Assembly (NCBI GenBank): GCA_003537575.1
Contig: DPRS01000038.1
Span: forward strand, 113,540-151,342
Direction: 5' to 3'
Length of the DNA stretch: 37,803 nucleotides
Origin: Oxalobacteraceae bacterium
Lineage (GTDB): Bacteria; Pseudomonadota; Gammaproteobacteria; Burkholderiales; Burkholderiaceae_D
Part shown: piece by piece, positions 1 through 8,304 of the stretch
Position numbering within the stretch: position 1 is the stretch's first letter
How the letters are laid out: each line of letters opens with the position of its first letter
The notes under the pieces: generated by a model
The model's input: only the letters and a program-made list of their open reading frames with translations
Told to the model about the DNA's origin: nothing
Database searches by the model: none
Position numbers and translations under genes: made by a program

Positions 1-500
1 GTGGCTTCATCCAGCACCAGCAGTTGCGGGTTGGTCATCAGGGCGCGGCCGATCGCCAGCATTTGCTGCTCGCCGCCGGACAATTGTGAACCGAGGTTGT
101 CGCGGCGTTCCTGCAGGCGCGGGAAAAATTCGTACACCCTTTGCAGCGTCCAGACGCGCTCGGGGCGCTTGCCTCGCGCCGGGACCCGTGCAGTGGCCAC
201 CAGGTTTTCCTCGACCGTCAGGTTAGGAAAAACCTGGCGTCCTTCCGGCACCAGGCCGAGGCCAAGCCGGGCGATGCTGTGCGACGGCAGCCGGTTGATC
301 TGCTGCCCGCAAAAGCTGATGGAGCCTGCCATCACGGGCAACAGGCCGAACATGCACTTGATGGCGGTCGAACGGCCCATGCCGTTGCGCCCCAGCAGGG
401 TGATCGTTTCGCCCTGGTTGATTTCGAAGGAAACGCCGAACAGCGCCTGCGCATGGCCATAGGCCGCCTGCAAGTCCTGAACTTTCAGTAAATTGCTCAT
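1..500 (-). CDS. livF: Branched-chain-type ABC transporter ATP-binding protein LivF (partial, C-terminus cut by window edge)
   Basis: Second ATPase of a LivFGHM-type importer; it hydrolyses ATP on the cytoplasmic face to drive uptake. Reading back from ATG at 498-500, about 166 codons are visible. They include a Walker A region GRNGMGRST (residues 37-45), the signature LSGGEQQ and a Walker B ending VLDEAT, after which the window stops. LivF proteins are usually about 235 residues, so roughly the last third is missing. The start follows a GAGAGG ribosome site and lies 10 bases after the livG stop, so it is the last visible gene of the nag-liv run. The invariant Walker A lysine is arginine here (R43, codon at 372-374). 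Substrate is inferred from context to be salicylate or a related aromatic acid rather than leucine. Confidence 0.9.
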   Translation of the reverse strand, partial: MSNLLKVQDLQAAYGHAQALFGVSFEINQGETITLLGRNGMGRSTAIKCMFGLLPVMAGSISFCGQQINRLPSHSIARLGLGLVPEGRQVFPNLTVEENLVATARVPARGKRPERVWTLQRVYEFFPRLQERRDNLGSQLSGGEQQMLAIGRALMTNPQLLVLDEA

Positions 501-510
501 TTAGCCTCTC

Positions 511-1260
511 TTATTCGGCTTCTTCACCGAGATAGACCGCCTTGACTTCCGGATGGGCGCGGATTTCGTCAGGCGTGCCGGTGAAGATGATTTTTCCATA
601 CACCAGCACGCTGATGCGGTCGGCCAGCGCAAACACGGCATCCATGTCGTGTTCGACCAGGAGGATCGCGTATTGGCTCTTGATGCGCTGGATCAGCGAC
701 ACTACCGCGCTCGACTCTTGCACGCTCATGCCGGCCATGGGCTCATCGAGTAGCAGGAACTTCGGCTGCGCCGCCAGCGCCATCGCCAGCTCCAGCTGGC
801 GCCGCTCGCCATAGGCCAGGTTATCCGCCAGCACGTCGGCGCGCGGCGCCAGGCCGGTCAGCTGCAAGGCTTCATCGACCACGGCGGTAAATTTGGCGCG
901 GCCCAGCATCGGCTGCCAGAAACGGAAGGCATGCTCCTTGGCGCCCATGGCGGCGAGCATGGTGTTTTCGCGCACCGTGAATTGCTCGAAAATCGAGGTG
1001 ATCTGGTAAGAGCGCAGCAAGCCGCGCCGCGCGCGCTCGTCGATATTCAGGGATGTGACATCCTGGCCGGCAAACATGACGCTGCCCTGGTCGGAGCGCA
1101 ACTCCCCGGAAAGCTGGTTGATCAGGGTGGTCTTGCCAGCGCCGTTGGGACCGATCACTGCATGCACCTCGCCCGGGCGCACATCGATCGACACGCCGTC
1201 GGTGACGGTCAGGGCGCCGTACTGCTTGACCAGCGAATTCGTCGATAAAAGGCTGCTCAT
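511..1260 (-). CDS. livG: Branched-chain-type ABC transporter ATP-binding protein LivG
   Basis: First ATPase subunit of the importer, 249 residues, normal for LivG (about 250). Walker A is a canonical GPNGAGKTT near residue 38. The signature region reads LAYGERRQLE, the usual LivG variant of LSGGQ, and Walker B is LLLDEPMAGM. The frame is open further upstream, but the family N-terminus MSSLLSTNSLVKQYGAL begins at ATG 1258-1260. That ATG overlaps the livM stop by four bases (ATGA), which favours this start and translational coupling. It pairs with LivF to energise the LivH/LivM channel. Confidence 0.95.
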   Translation of the reverse strand: MSSLLSTNSLVKQYGALTVTDGVSIDVRPGEVHAVIGPNGAGKTTLINQLSGELRSDQGSVMFAGQDVTSLNIDERARRGLLRSYQITSIFEQFTVRENTMLAAMGAKEHAFRFWQPMLGRAKFTAVVDEALQLTGLAPRADVLADNLAYGERRQLELAMALAAQPKFLLLDEPMAGMSVQESSAVVSLIQRIKSQYAILLVEHDMDAVFALADRISVLVYGKIIFTGTPDEIRAHPEVKAVYLGEEAE

Positions 1261-2270
1261 ACTGTGGACTCCCGTGTCTGCACCACCGGCTGCGCCGCCC
1301 TGGCGGCAGAGGATGTGCGCCAGCCGTCGAATTTTTCCAGCACGCCAGTGATGCCGGCCTTGCCCATCAGCGCCACCAGCACGATCATCGGGCCGAACAC
1401 CGCCATCCAGTGCTCGGTGAAACCTTTCAGGACTTCTTCCAGGCCGAGGAAGACGACCACGCCCAGCAAGGGGCCGAACACCGAGCCGATCCCGCCCAGC
1501 ACCACCATCACGATCAGGTCGCCGGAGACCATCCACGACATGGTGGATGGCGAGGCGAAGGCGTTCAGGTTCGCCAGCAACAGGCCCGACACGCCGCACA
1601 GCACCGAGGACATGACATACGCCAGCAACTGGTAACGCTTGCTGGGCAAGCCGATGGCGTTGATGCGGCGGGCATTTTCGCGGGCGCCGCGCAGCACCAT
1701 GCCGAACGGCGAGAGCCGCAGCCTGGCCATCCACCACAGCAGCGCCAGCAGCACCGCGAACGCCGCCACGTACACGGTGGTGGTGTTGCCCAGGTCGAGG
1801 CCGAGCAGCTTGCTGGTGGCGATAATCGTGATGCCGTCGTCGCCGCCATACTGCTTCAGGCTGACGAATACGAAATACCCCATCTGCCCGAACGCCAGCG
1901 TGATCATGATGAAGGCGATGCCGGAGGTGCGCAGGCTGATGGCGCCGGTGATCAGGCCCACCAGGGCGCAGATTGCCACGGTGATGGCCAGATGCGCCAG
2001 ACCGCTGTCGACTTCATGGAATGCCGCAATGGCCACGCTGTACGAACCCAGGCCCATGAAAAGCGCATGGCCGAGGCTCACCAGGCCGCCGTAACCCAGT
2101 GCCAGGTTCAGGGCGGTGGCGGCGATCGCATAGATGATGATGCGCCCGAAGAACGCCAGGTAGAAAGGCTGCTCAAGATAATTGGCGGCGAACGGCACCG
2201 CTGCCAACAGCAGCAGCACGATCGCCGGCACTACCCTGGCCAGGCCGAAGGAAGAGTTTTTTTGCATCAT
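1257..2270 (-). CDS. livM: Branched-chain-type ABC transporter permease LivM
   Basis: Inner-membrane permease of 337 residues with a hydrophobic N-terminus and repeated membrane segments. The family signatures GYGGLVSLGHALFMGLGSY (about residues 58-76) and VLGGIGSVFGPLLG (about 257-270, the ATPase-coupling loop) are visible. It forms a heterodimer with LivH as translocation path. ATG 2268-2270 overlaps the livH stop (ATGA); a second ATG follows immediately. The C-terminal 30 residues are polar and not membrane-like, which is common in LivM. Substrate specificity cannot be read from this subunit. Confidence 0.93.
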   Translation of the reverse strand: MMQKNSSFGLARVVPAIVLLLLAAVPFAANYLEQPFYLAFFGRIIIYAIAATALNLALGYGGLVSLGHALFMGLGSYSVAIAAFHEVDSGLAHLAITVAICALVGLITGAISLRTSGIAFIMITLAFGQMGYFVFVSLKQYGGDDGITIIATSKLLGLDLGNTTTVYVAAFAVLLALLWWMARLRLSPFGMVLRGARENARRINAIGLPSKRYQLLAYVMSSVLCGVSGLLLANLNAFASPSTMSWMVSGDLIVMVVLGGIGSVFGPLLGVVVFLGLEEVLKGFTEHWMAVFGPMIVLVALMGKAGITGVLEKFDGWRTSSAARAAQPVVQTRESTV

Positions 2271-3187
2271 GTTCTCCGGGCGGGAAACAGACCCTGAGGA
2301 CGCAGCGCCAGCACCACCGCCATCAGGATGTAAATCAGCATCGAGGCCAGCGCCGGGCCGGCCGCATTGGCGGCTTCGCGACTCATCATGTCGCGCAACA
2401 GGGTTGGCAGGAAGGCGCGGCCCATGGTATCGACGATACCGACGATCAGGGCGGCATAGAAGGCGCCGCTGACCGAGCCGATGCCGCCGATGACGATCAC
2501 CACCAGGGTGGTGATCAGCACCGGCTCACCCATGCCGACCTGCACCGACAGGATCGGGCCGGCCATGACGCCGGCCAGGCCGGCCAGGGCGGCGCCGAGG
2601 CCAAACAGGAAGGCATTCAGCAGCTTGATGTTGACGCCGAGCGCGCCGACCATCTGTGGATTGACGGAACCGGCGCGGATCAGCATACCCAGGCGCGTCT
2701 TGTGCATCAGCAGATGGGCGCCAACGGCGACTGCCAGGCCGACGACGATGATGGCAAAGCGGTACGCCGGATAGCTGATGCCCAGCAGATCCACCGTCCC
2801 CGACAGCATTTCCGGCACCGGCAGGAAATACGGCTGCGGCCCCCAGACCATGCGCGAGGCTTCGTTGAAGAACATCATCATGCCGAAGGTCGCCAGCACA
2901 TGGTCGAGATGGTCGCGCCCGTACAAGCGCGACACGGCAACCCGTTCGAGCAGCATGCCGACCACGATGCAGCCGGCCAGCGCCGCCGTCACCGCGAAGG
3001 TGAAGGACTCGGTGTGGTTATAGGCGGTTGCGGCGAAATAGGCGCCCAGCATGTACAGCGAGCCATGCGCCAGATTGACGAAACTCATGATGCCGAACAC
3101 CAGCGTGAGTCCCGCCGCCAGGAGGAAAAGAAGGACCCCGAACTGGAGTCCATTCAAGAGCTGCGAGAGGATGAGACTGAAGCTCAC
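2267..3187 (-). CDS. livH: Branched-chain-type ABC transporter permease LivH
   Basis: Inner-membrane permease of 306 residues, the usual LivH length. The N-terminal segment LLNGLQFGVLLFLLAAGLTLVFG, the motif GIMSFVNLAHGSLYMLGAY and the coupling-loop motif VIGGIGSVSGAFYAAL are hallmarks of the family. The start is GTG at 3185-3187, 22 bases after the binding-protein stop; there is no in-frame ATG near the conserved N-terminus. It overlaps livM by four bases. Together with LivM it forms the membrane channel of the presumed aromatic-acid importer. Confidence 0.93.
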   Translation of the reverse strand: MSFSLILSQLLNGLQFGVLLFLLAAGLTLVFGIMSFVNLAHGSLYMLGAYFAATAYNHTESFTFAVTAALAGCIVVGMLLERVAVSRLYGRDHLDHVLATFGMMMFFNEASRMVWGPQPYFLPVPEMLSGTVDLLGISYPAYRFAIIVVGLAVAVGAHLLMHKTRLGMLIRAGSVNPQMVGALGVNIKLLNAFLFGLGAALAGLAGVMAGPILSVQVGMGEPVLITTLVVIVIGGIGSVSGAFYAALIVGIVDTMGRAFLPTLLRDMMSREAANAAGPALASMLIYILMAVVLALRPQGLFPARRT

Positions 3188-3209
3188 TTTGCTATCCTTA
3201 TTCAGGTGC

Positions 3210-4382
3210 TTATTTCAGCGGGCACTTGGTGCTGTAGGCATCGCCATGGTTGGCCAGCGCAACGCCAAGCTGGCTGGTCACGACCTTGCCGCCTTCCTTG
3301 ACCACATTGAAGGCATAGTAGTTTTGCACCGGCATGTTGTTGTTATTGAAGCGGAACGGGCCGCGCACCGACTTGATTTCGGAACCGGCGGCCTTGACTG
3401 CGGCAGCCAGCGCCTTCTTGTCGTCGACCTTGGCGCCGACCTTCTTGAAGGCCACGTCCAGGATCTGGGCCGCATCGTAGGCGGCTGCCGCATATTCGCT
3501 CGGCACGCGCTTGTACTTGGCTTCGAAGGCCTTGACGAACTGGTTGTTCTCCGGCGTGTCGAGGGCGGCATCCCACATCATGCCCATGACGCTGCCGACG
3601 GCGGCGTCACGCAGCGCCGGCATGGTAGTACCGTCGACCATGAAGACCGAGTACACCGGCAGCTTCGGCAAGAGGCCGGCCTGGCTCAGCTGTTTGACGA
3701 AGTTCACGCCCATGCCGCCCGGGTAGAAGGCAAACACGGCGTCCGGATTAGCGGCTTGCAGCTGAGCGATCTCGGCCGAGTAATCGGCCTGACCGACCTG
3801 GGTATAAACTTCCTCGACAACGTTGCCCTTGTAGAAGCGCTTGAAGCCGGTCAGCATATCCTTGCCGGCCTGGTAGTTCGGCGCCAGCAGGTAGACATTC
3901 TTGATGCCCTTGTCCTGCATGAACTTGCCCATCGCTTCGGGTGCGCCATCGTTGGGCCAGGCGGTCGAGAAAATGTTCGCTGCGCAGGATGCGCCCGCCA
4001 GCGGCGAAGCGCCGGAATTGGTGGCAATGGCGACCGTGCCGGATTCGACGATCGGCTTGACGCTGGCCATCACGACGTTGGAAAAGCCCAGGCCGACGAT
4101 GGCATGCACGCGATCCTTGTCGATCAGCTTGCGCACGATCTGGTTGCCCACCTCAGGCTTGAGCTGATCGTCTTCCTTGAGCACGGTGACGGCTTGTCCG
4201 CCCAGCTTGCCGCCGCGCTGCTCCACCGCCAGCATGAAGCCGTCATACTGATCCTGGCCGAGCAGCGCCACCGGACCCGACATCGCGCCGGTCACGGCGA
4301 CCTTGACCTGGGCCGATGCAATCGAGGCGACGCCCATCAGGGCTGTGGCAGCCAGTGCCGGAATGAACTTGGAAAATTGCAT
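3210..4382 (-). CDS. Periplasmic substrate-binding protein of the ABC importer (LivK-like, Peripla_BP_6)
   Basis: This 390-residue protein has a Sec signal peptide (positive MQFSK, hydrophobic stretch, AxA cleavage near SIASA-QV, residues 1-24). The type I periplasmic-binding fold begins KVAVTGAMSGPVALLGQDQ. Further family motifs are the region around AIVGLGFSN and the hinge region AAAAYDAAQILD. It should capture the ligand in the periplasm and deliver it to LivHM. A strong AAAGGAGA ribosome site (complement of 4388-4395) precedes ATG 4380-4382. It sits directly behind nagAb, so the ligand is inferred to be salicylate or another substrate of the NagGH oxygenase. Members of this family in other bacteria bind aromatic acids as well as amino acids or amides, so ligand identity is not certain. 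Confidence 0.88.
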   Translation of the reverse strand: MQFSKFIPALAATALMGVASIASAQVKVAVTGAMSGPVALLGQDQYDGFMLAVEQRGGKLGGQAVTVLKEDDQLKPEVGNQIVRKLIDKDRVHAIVGLGFSNVVMASVKPIVESGTVAIATNSGASPLAGASCAANIFSTAWPNDGAPEAMGKFMQDKGIKNVYLLAPNYQAGKDMLTGFKRFYKGNVVEEVYTQVGQADYSAEIAQLQAANPDAVFAFYPGGMGVNFVKQLSQAGLLPKLPVYSVFMVDGTTMPALRDAAVGSVMGMMWDAALDTPENNQFVKAFEAKYKRVPSEYAAAAYDAAQILDVAFKKVGAKVDDKKALAAAVKAAGSEIKSVRGPFRFNNNNMPVQNYYAFNVVKEGGKVVTSQLGVALANHGDAYSTKCPLK

Positions 4383-4422
4383 GGCGATCTCCTTTGGTTA
4401 TGATCTATTGTTTATTGCTGAT

Positions 4423-4737
4423 TCACTCTAATGCCAGGAATACCCGGCCGCCTTCGATCCTGACCGGATAGGTGCGCGTGTCTTGCGTGATCGGCGCGCA
4501 GGTGGCGCGCCCGGTGCGGACATCGAATTTCCCCTGGTGCAGGGGGCATTCGATTTCATGTCCGTCCAGAAAACCGTCGCAGAGCCGTGCATGGCCATGC
4601 GTGCAGATGTTGTCGGTAGCGTAGATTTCGCCGTCGACGCTGTAGAGGGCGATGTCCTTGCCAGCGACTTCGACGCCGATCACATCGTCCTGCGGCACGT
4701 CATCGACTGCCACAACTTCGGTCCAGTTTTGTGTCAT
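4423..4737 (-). CDS. nagAb: Rieske [2Fe-2S] ferredoxin of salicylate 5-hydroxylase
   Basis: Small electron carrier of 104 residues, normal for the class. The Rieske motif has C45-T-H47 and C64-P-L-H67, giving two Cys and two His ligands for a [2Fe-2S] cluster. It passes electrons from the NagAa reductase to the NagG oxygenase. It follows nagH by seven bases and closes the enzymatic part of the operon before the transporter genes. In Ralstonia sp. U2 a single ferredoxin/reductase pair serves both naphthalene dioxygenase and salicylate 5-hydroxylase. No naphthalene dioxygenase genes are present here, so this one is presumably dedicated to NagGH. Confidence 0.9.
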   Translation of the reverse strand: MTQNWTEVVAVDDVPQDDVIGVEVAGKDIALYSVDGEIYATDNICTHGHARLCDGFLDGHEIECPLHQGKFDVRTGRATCAPITQDTRTYPVRIEGGRVFLALE

Positions 4738-4744
4738 GCCTGTC

Positions 4745-5224
4745 TCAAATCGGATAAATAATGGAGTTGGGGATCATCTCGGTGTCGTAAATGCACACGC
4801 GGGATTCGAATTTCATGCCTGCCGGCGTCTTGCGGATGCGGTCGAGGTAACGGCCGACATTGAACACCGTGGTTTCCTGGCTCAGCTTGGTGCGGAACAC
4901 GGCGTAATTGGCCTCGGCTTCGATGACGTCGCCTTCGATCTTCAGAATGCGCGGCAGGCCGACCACGTGGCGCTGGTAGTACGGGTCGTGGAACAGGGTT
5001 TCGCGAATGCCGTAGATGCGATCCTGCAGCATGGCGCGGCTGATCAGCGCCAGGGTCGACAGGGGAAAGCCGCGTTCATAGTTTTCGCGCGGCTGCACCT
5101 TGTATTCGCATTCTTCGGTAAAGAAATCCACCCACGTGTCCCAGTCTTCGCTGTCGATCGCGGCCGCGTAGTCGGCATACAGCTGGGTCAGTTGCTGATA
5201 TGTTGCGAAATCAGTCATCGTCAT
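4745..5224 (-). CDS. nagH: Aromatic-ring hydroxylase small (beta) subunit, salicylate 5-hydroxylase type
   Basis: This 159-residue protein belongs to the ring-hydroxylating dioxygenase beta family (cystatin-like alpha+beta cone fold). Typical features are an N-terminal helix with YADYAAAIDSEDWDTWVDFF and a central strand with RETLFHDPYYQRHVVG. It has a structural role in the alpha3beta3 oxygenase. ATG 5222-5224 overlaps the nagG stop (ATGA), which favours this start over an ATG two codons later. Assignment as NagH rather than another beta subunit rests on similarity to the NagGH pair and on the flanking gentisate genes. Confidence 0.88.
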   Translation of the reverse strand: MTMTDFATYQQLTQLYADYAAAIDSEDWDTWVDFFTEECEYKVQPRENYERGFPLSTLALISRAMLQDRIYGIRETLFHDPYYQRHVVGLPRILKIEGDVIEAEANYAVFRTKLSQETTVFNVGRYLDRIRKTPAGMKFESRVCIYDTEMIPNSIIYPI

Positions 5225-6486
5225 ACTCCCATCACTTCACGCCAGTATTCGTACATGCCGCGGATCAGCGTCTCGGTCACCATGTGATCGGTGTCGCCGA
5301 CCTCGGTGCCGCCCAGTTCGGCGAGGGCGCGGTGCGCCGGCTTTTGCTCGAAGCCGAATTGCGACAGTTCGATCACTTCGCCATCGTCGGCGGAAACGAA
5401 GCCGGCCGGGCCGAACAGGTTGGCCTGGATCAGGCGGCGATTCACCATTTCCGGGGTGTCGTCCTCGAAGGCGAAATGGGTCCAGACGAAATCGAAGGAG
5501 CCGTTGCCGTTCGGCTGGATATGGCGGGTCGAGACGCTGTTGACCTGCTGCTGGAAAATCACGCTGGGGAACAGCGTCATCATCACCGCGGTCGGGCCGC
5601 CCCACCATTCTTCCGGCACGATGTCGAGCAGGCGCGGGTCGTTGACCTGCATGGATTCCTTGAAGCTGGTGACGCCGGCGGTCACTTCCGCCGACTTGAC
5701 CTTGGCGTTGTTGCGCGTCGAGATCATGGCCGCATGGCGGTGACGCGCATCCATCTTCAGTTCCGACTTGTTATCGGCGCGCCAGAGGCCGTAAGTCACG
5801 AACCAGGTATGCAGCAAGCCGGGATGGTACGGGTCCTTGATGTTTTCCTGCATCAGCTTCCAGTTGCCGGGGATACGCTGGCGGTTGTAGCCGAGGATCT
5901 TGAGCTTGCGGCCGTTGAACAGGCGGTCGAAGTACTGCAGGATGACCGGGCCCATGAAATCTTCCAGCGATTCGATATCGTGGTCGAACGAGGCAAACAC
6001 CACGCCGCCGCGGGTGGCCACCTTCAGCTTGGTCAAGCCGTGGTCTTCCACCTTGAAGTCTTTCGGCATGCCGCCGTTGATCTTGCCGTCCTGCTTGACG
6101 CCGCGGCGGAACGGCACGCCCTGCAGATCACCCTTGAGCGAATAGTTCCACTGGTGGTAAGCGCACACCAGTTCCTTCTTGTTGCCGTGGCGCTCGCGGC
6201 AGAATTGCATGCCGCGGTGTGCGCAGACGTTTTCCACCACGTGAATCGAGCCATCTTCGGCGCGGGTCATGATGACCGAGCGCTCGCCGACCACTGTGCG
6301 CTTGAAATCGCCGTGATTGGGAATTTCGGCTTCCAGGCCGACGTAGCACCAGTGACCTTTATAGAACAGTCGCTCGAGTTCGCGCTTGTAGATTTCCGGG
6401 TCGGTATAGGCCCAGAATGGAATGCGGCTGGTGCCCTGGCCTTGCCAGACCGGGTCAGCCGGAAAAACGGAGGGAATATCACCCAT
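5221..6486 (-). CDS. nagG: Aromatic-ring hydroxylase large (alpha) subunit, salicylate 5-hydroxylase type
   Basis: Catalytic oxygenase subunit of 421 residues, close to NagG of Ralstonia sp. U2. The Rieske ligands are C88, H90, C108 and H111. The mononuclear iron site is in NIKDPYHPGLLH, with the bridging D218 and ligands H221 and H226; the third ligand should be an Asp further on. The predicted reaction is monooxygenation of salicylate at C5 to gentisate using NADH-derived electrons via NagAa and NagAb. An AGAGGAGA ribosome site (complement of about 6491-6498) precedes ATG 6484-6486. Related enzymes act on anthranilates or substituted salicylates, so the exact substrate is an inference from nagI and nagK upstream. 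Confidence 0.9.
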   Translation of the reverse strand: MGDIPSVFPADPVWQGQGTSRIPFWAYTDPEIYKRELERLFYKGHWCYVGLEAEIPNHGDFKRTVVGERSVIMTRAEDGSIHVVENVCAHRGMQFCRERHGNKKELVCAYHQWNYSLKGDLQGVPFRRGVKQDGKINGGMPKDFKVEDHGLTKLKVATRGGVVFASFDHDIESLEDFMGPVILQYFDRLFNGRKLKILGYNRQRIPGNWKLMQENIKDPYHPGLLHTWFVTYGLWRADNKSELKMDARHRHAAMISTRNNAKVKSAEVTAGVTSFKESMQVNDPRLLDIVPEEWWGGPTAVMMTLFPSVIFQQQVNSVSTRHIQPNGNGSFDFVWTHFAFEDDTPEMVNRRLIQANLFGPAGFVSADDGEVIELSQFGFEQKPAHRALAELGGTEVGDTDHMVTETLIRGMYEYWREVMGV

Positions 6487-6516
6487 TGCTGTCTCCTCTA
6501 ATAATTTTCCGCCGGC

Positions 6517-7215
6517 TCAGGCGGCGACCTTCACCACGATTTCGCCCAGGCCCGCGATGCTGCCGCGCATTTCGTCGCCGCGCTTGACGGCATTCACGCC
6601 TTCCGGGGTACCGGTCATGATGACGTCGCCCGGCTCGATGGTTTCGTACTGCGACAGGTAAGCGATCGACTCGGCCACCGACCAGATCAGCTTGGCGATG
6701 TCCGACGACTGGCGGGCTTCGCCGTTGACGGTCAGGGCGATTGCCGCTTCCTGTGGATGGCCGATATCGGCGGCGCGGTGTACCGGGCCGATCGGCGCCG
6801 AATGCGCGAACGACTTGCCGAACTCCCAGGGGCGGCCCTTGTCACGCGCATCCAGCTGCAGGTCGCGGCGGGTCATGTCCAGGCCGACGGCGTAACCGTA
6901 GACGTGCTCGAGCGCCTGCTCGACCGGGATATTGGCGCCGCCCTTGCCGATGACCGCCACCAGTTCGATTTCATGGTGAAAATTTGCCGTCATGGGCGGA
7001 TACGGAATCGTCGCGCCTTCCGCGCCCACCGCCATGGCGGCGCAGGCCGGCTTCATGAAGAAGAACGGCGGATCGCGGTCCGGATCCTTGCCCATTTCGC
7101 GCGCATGGGCGGCATAGTTGCGGCCGACACAGAAAATGCGGTTGACGGGAAACTGCTCGCTGCGTCCGGCGACGGCCAGCGCATAGACAGGTGCGGGAGA
7201 AACGGCGTATTCCAT
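6517..7215 (-). CDS. nagK: Fumarylpyruvate hydrolase (FAH family)
   Basis: This 232-residue protein of the fumarylacetoacetate hydrolase superfamily matches the short NagK type. Conserved features are FCVGRNYAAHAREMG near residue 28, metal ligands E82 and E84 in HHEIELVAVIG and D113 in GYAVGLDMTRRD, and the C-terminal GDVIMTGTPEGV loop. It cleaves fumarylpyruvate to fumarate and pyruvate, the last step of the gentisate route. It lies between nagI and nagG with gaps of about 20 to 30 bases. Some relatives hydrolyse maleylpyruvate or decarboxylate oxaloacetate; this matters because no isomerase gene is visible. Confidence 0.88.
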   Translation of the reverse strand: MEYAVSPAPVYALAVAGRSEQFPVNRIFCVGRNYAAHAREMGKDPDRDPPFFFMKPACAAMAVGAEGATIPYPPMTANFHHEIELVAVIGKGGANIPVEQALEHVYGYAVGLDMTRRDLQLDARDKGRPWEFGKSFAHSAPIGPVHRAADIGHPQEAAIALTVNGEARQSSDIAKLIWSVAESIAYLSQYETIEPGDVIMTGTPEGVNAVKRGDEMRGSIAGLGEIVVKVAA

Positions 7216-7236
7216 GATCGGTTCCAGTACGGTTGA

Positions 7237-8283
7237 TTAAATTTTTTCTTCGCGCCACAGGCCCAGCGCCATCTGGCACGGACGGTCGGAATAGCTGAAC
7301 AGGATGCTGTCTTCCCTGGCGCGCAGTTCCAGCGTGTGCCAGGACGGCACCACGAACACATCGTTCGGCGTGAACTCGAAAGTAAAGTCGCCGATCTGCG
7401 CAACGCCGCCGCCTTCGAGGCAGGCATACACGGTGCCGTCGGTAGAGCGGTACGGGCGCGTGACGCCCCCCTTGGCCAGGCGCTGGGCAAAGGCGCCGAT
7501 GGTCGGCATCGGCGAAGCGCCGGTGGCGGGATTGACGAAGCGGAATTTGTGGCCGAAATGCGGATCGGCCGGGGTGTCGGCAATGGCCAAAAGCGATGCG
7601 CGGGTCTGCGCGAACGGGTAGACGAACACCTTGGTGGGCTGATCCGGGGTCTGGTAAAAATCGACCGGCACCATGTTGCTGCCGAAGCGCGCCAGGGCAT
7701 CGCCCTCGGGACGCACGGTCTGCTGCGATGCCGCCTTGGCAGGCTCGGCAAAACCGGCGCCGTAGAAACGCACGGTCGGGATATCCAGGCCGTCGAGCCA
7801 GACCACCGGCTCGTCGCCGAGGTTGCCATGGTCATGGAAGGTCCAGGAGGGCGTAATGATGAAGTCGCCGCGGCGCATCGTGGTGCGCTCGCCATCGACG
7901 GCGGTGTAAGCGCCCTCGCCATCCAGCACCAGGCGCAATGCCGACTGGGTGTGGCGATGCGCCGGCGCGACCTCGCCGGGCAGGATTAGTTGCAAGCCGG
8001 CGTACATCGACGTGGTAATCGCGGACTGGCCGCGCAGCGCCGGATTTTCCAGGATCAGGACGCGGCGCTCGGCTTCTTCGGCCGTGATCAGGCGACCGGC
8101 TTCCATGATCTGCTCGCGGATCTCGGCGTAGCGCCAGCCGGCGGCGACGGCATCGGTGCGCGGCGCCGGCGGCACCAGCGCGCCCAGCACTTCCCACAGC
8201 GGGGTCAGATTACGGCTGGAGATGCGCTGGTAGAACTGCTGGCGCTCTTCGCGTACGTCCTGGGGTAAGGCTCGTGCATGCAT
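7237..8283 (-). CDS. nagI: Gentisate 1,2-dioxygenase (bicupin)
   Basis: Ring-cleaving Fe(II) dioxygenase of 348 residues that converts gentisate and O2 to maleylpyruvate in the cytoplasm. It has two cupin domains. The N-terminal one carries the iron ligands H109 and H111 (PAHRHTQSALR) and H150 (WTFHDHGN), with the same spacing as in characterised gentisate and salicylate 1,2-dioxygenases. A GAGGAGA ribosome site (complement of 8291-8297) precedes ATG 8281-8283. The family includes enzymes that cleave salicylate directly; that cannot be excluded from sequence, but the adjacent hydroxylase genes point to gentisate. Confidence 0.9.
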   Translation of the reverse strand: MHARALPQDVREERQQFYQRISSRNLTPLWEVLGALVPPAPRTDAVAAGWRYAEIREQIMEAGRLITAEEAERRVLILENPALRGQSAITTSMYAGLQLILPGEVAPAHRHTQSALRLVLDGEGAYTAVDGERTTMRRGDFIITPSWTFHDHGNLGDEPVVWLDGLDIPTVRFYGAGFAEPAKAASQQTVRPEGDALARFGSNMVPVDFYQTPDQPTKVFVYPFAQTRASLLAIADTPADPHFGHKFRFVNPATGASPMPTIGAFAQRLAKGGVTRPYRSTDGTVYACLEGGGVAQIGDFTFEFTPNDVFVVPSWHTLELRAREDSILFSYSDRPCQMALGLWREEKI

Positions 8284-8304
8284 TGTTTTGTCTCCTCGAT
8301 CTTG

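Noticed and set aside
3051..4403. 450-codon open frame on the + strand opposite the ABC binding protein
   Set aside because: Histidine/arginine-rich antisense translation of a GC-rich gene; the minus-strand protein has signal peptide, family motifs and ribosome site.
5200..6501. 433-codon open frame on the + strand opposite nagG
   Set aside because: Shadow of the Rieske oxygenase gene; composition is biased and no domain is recognisable.
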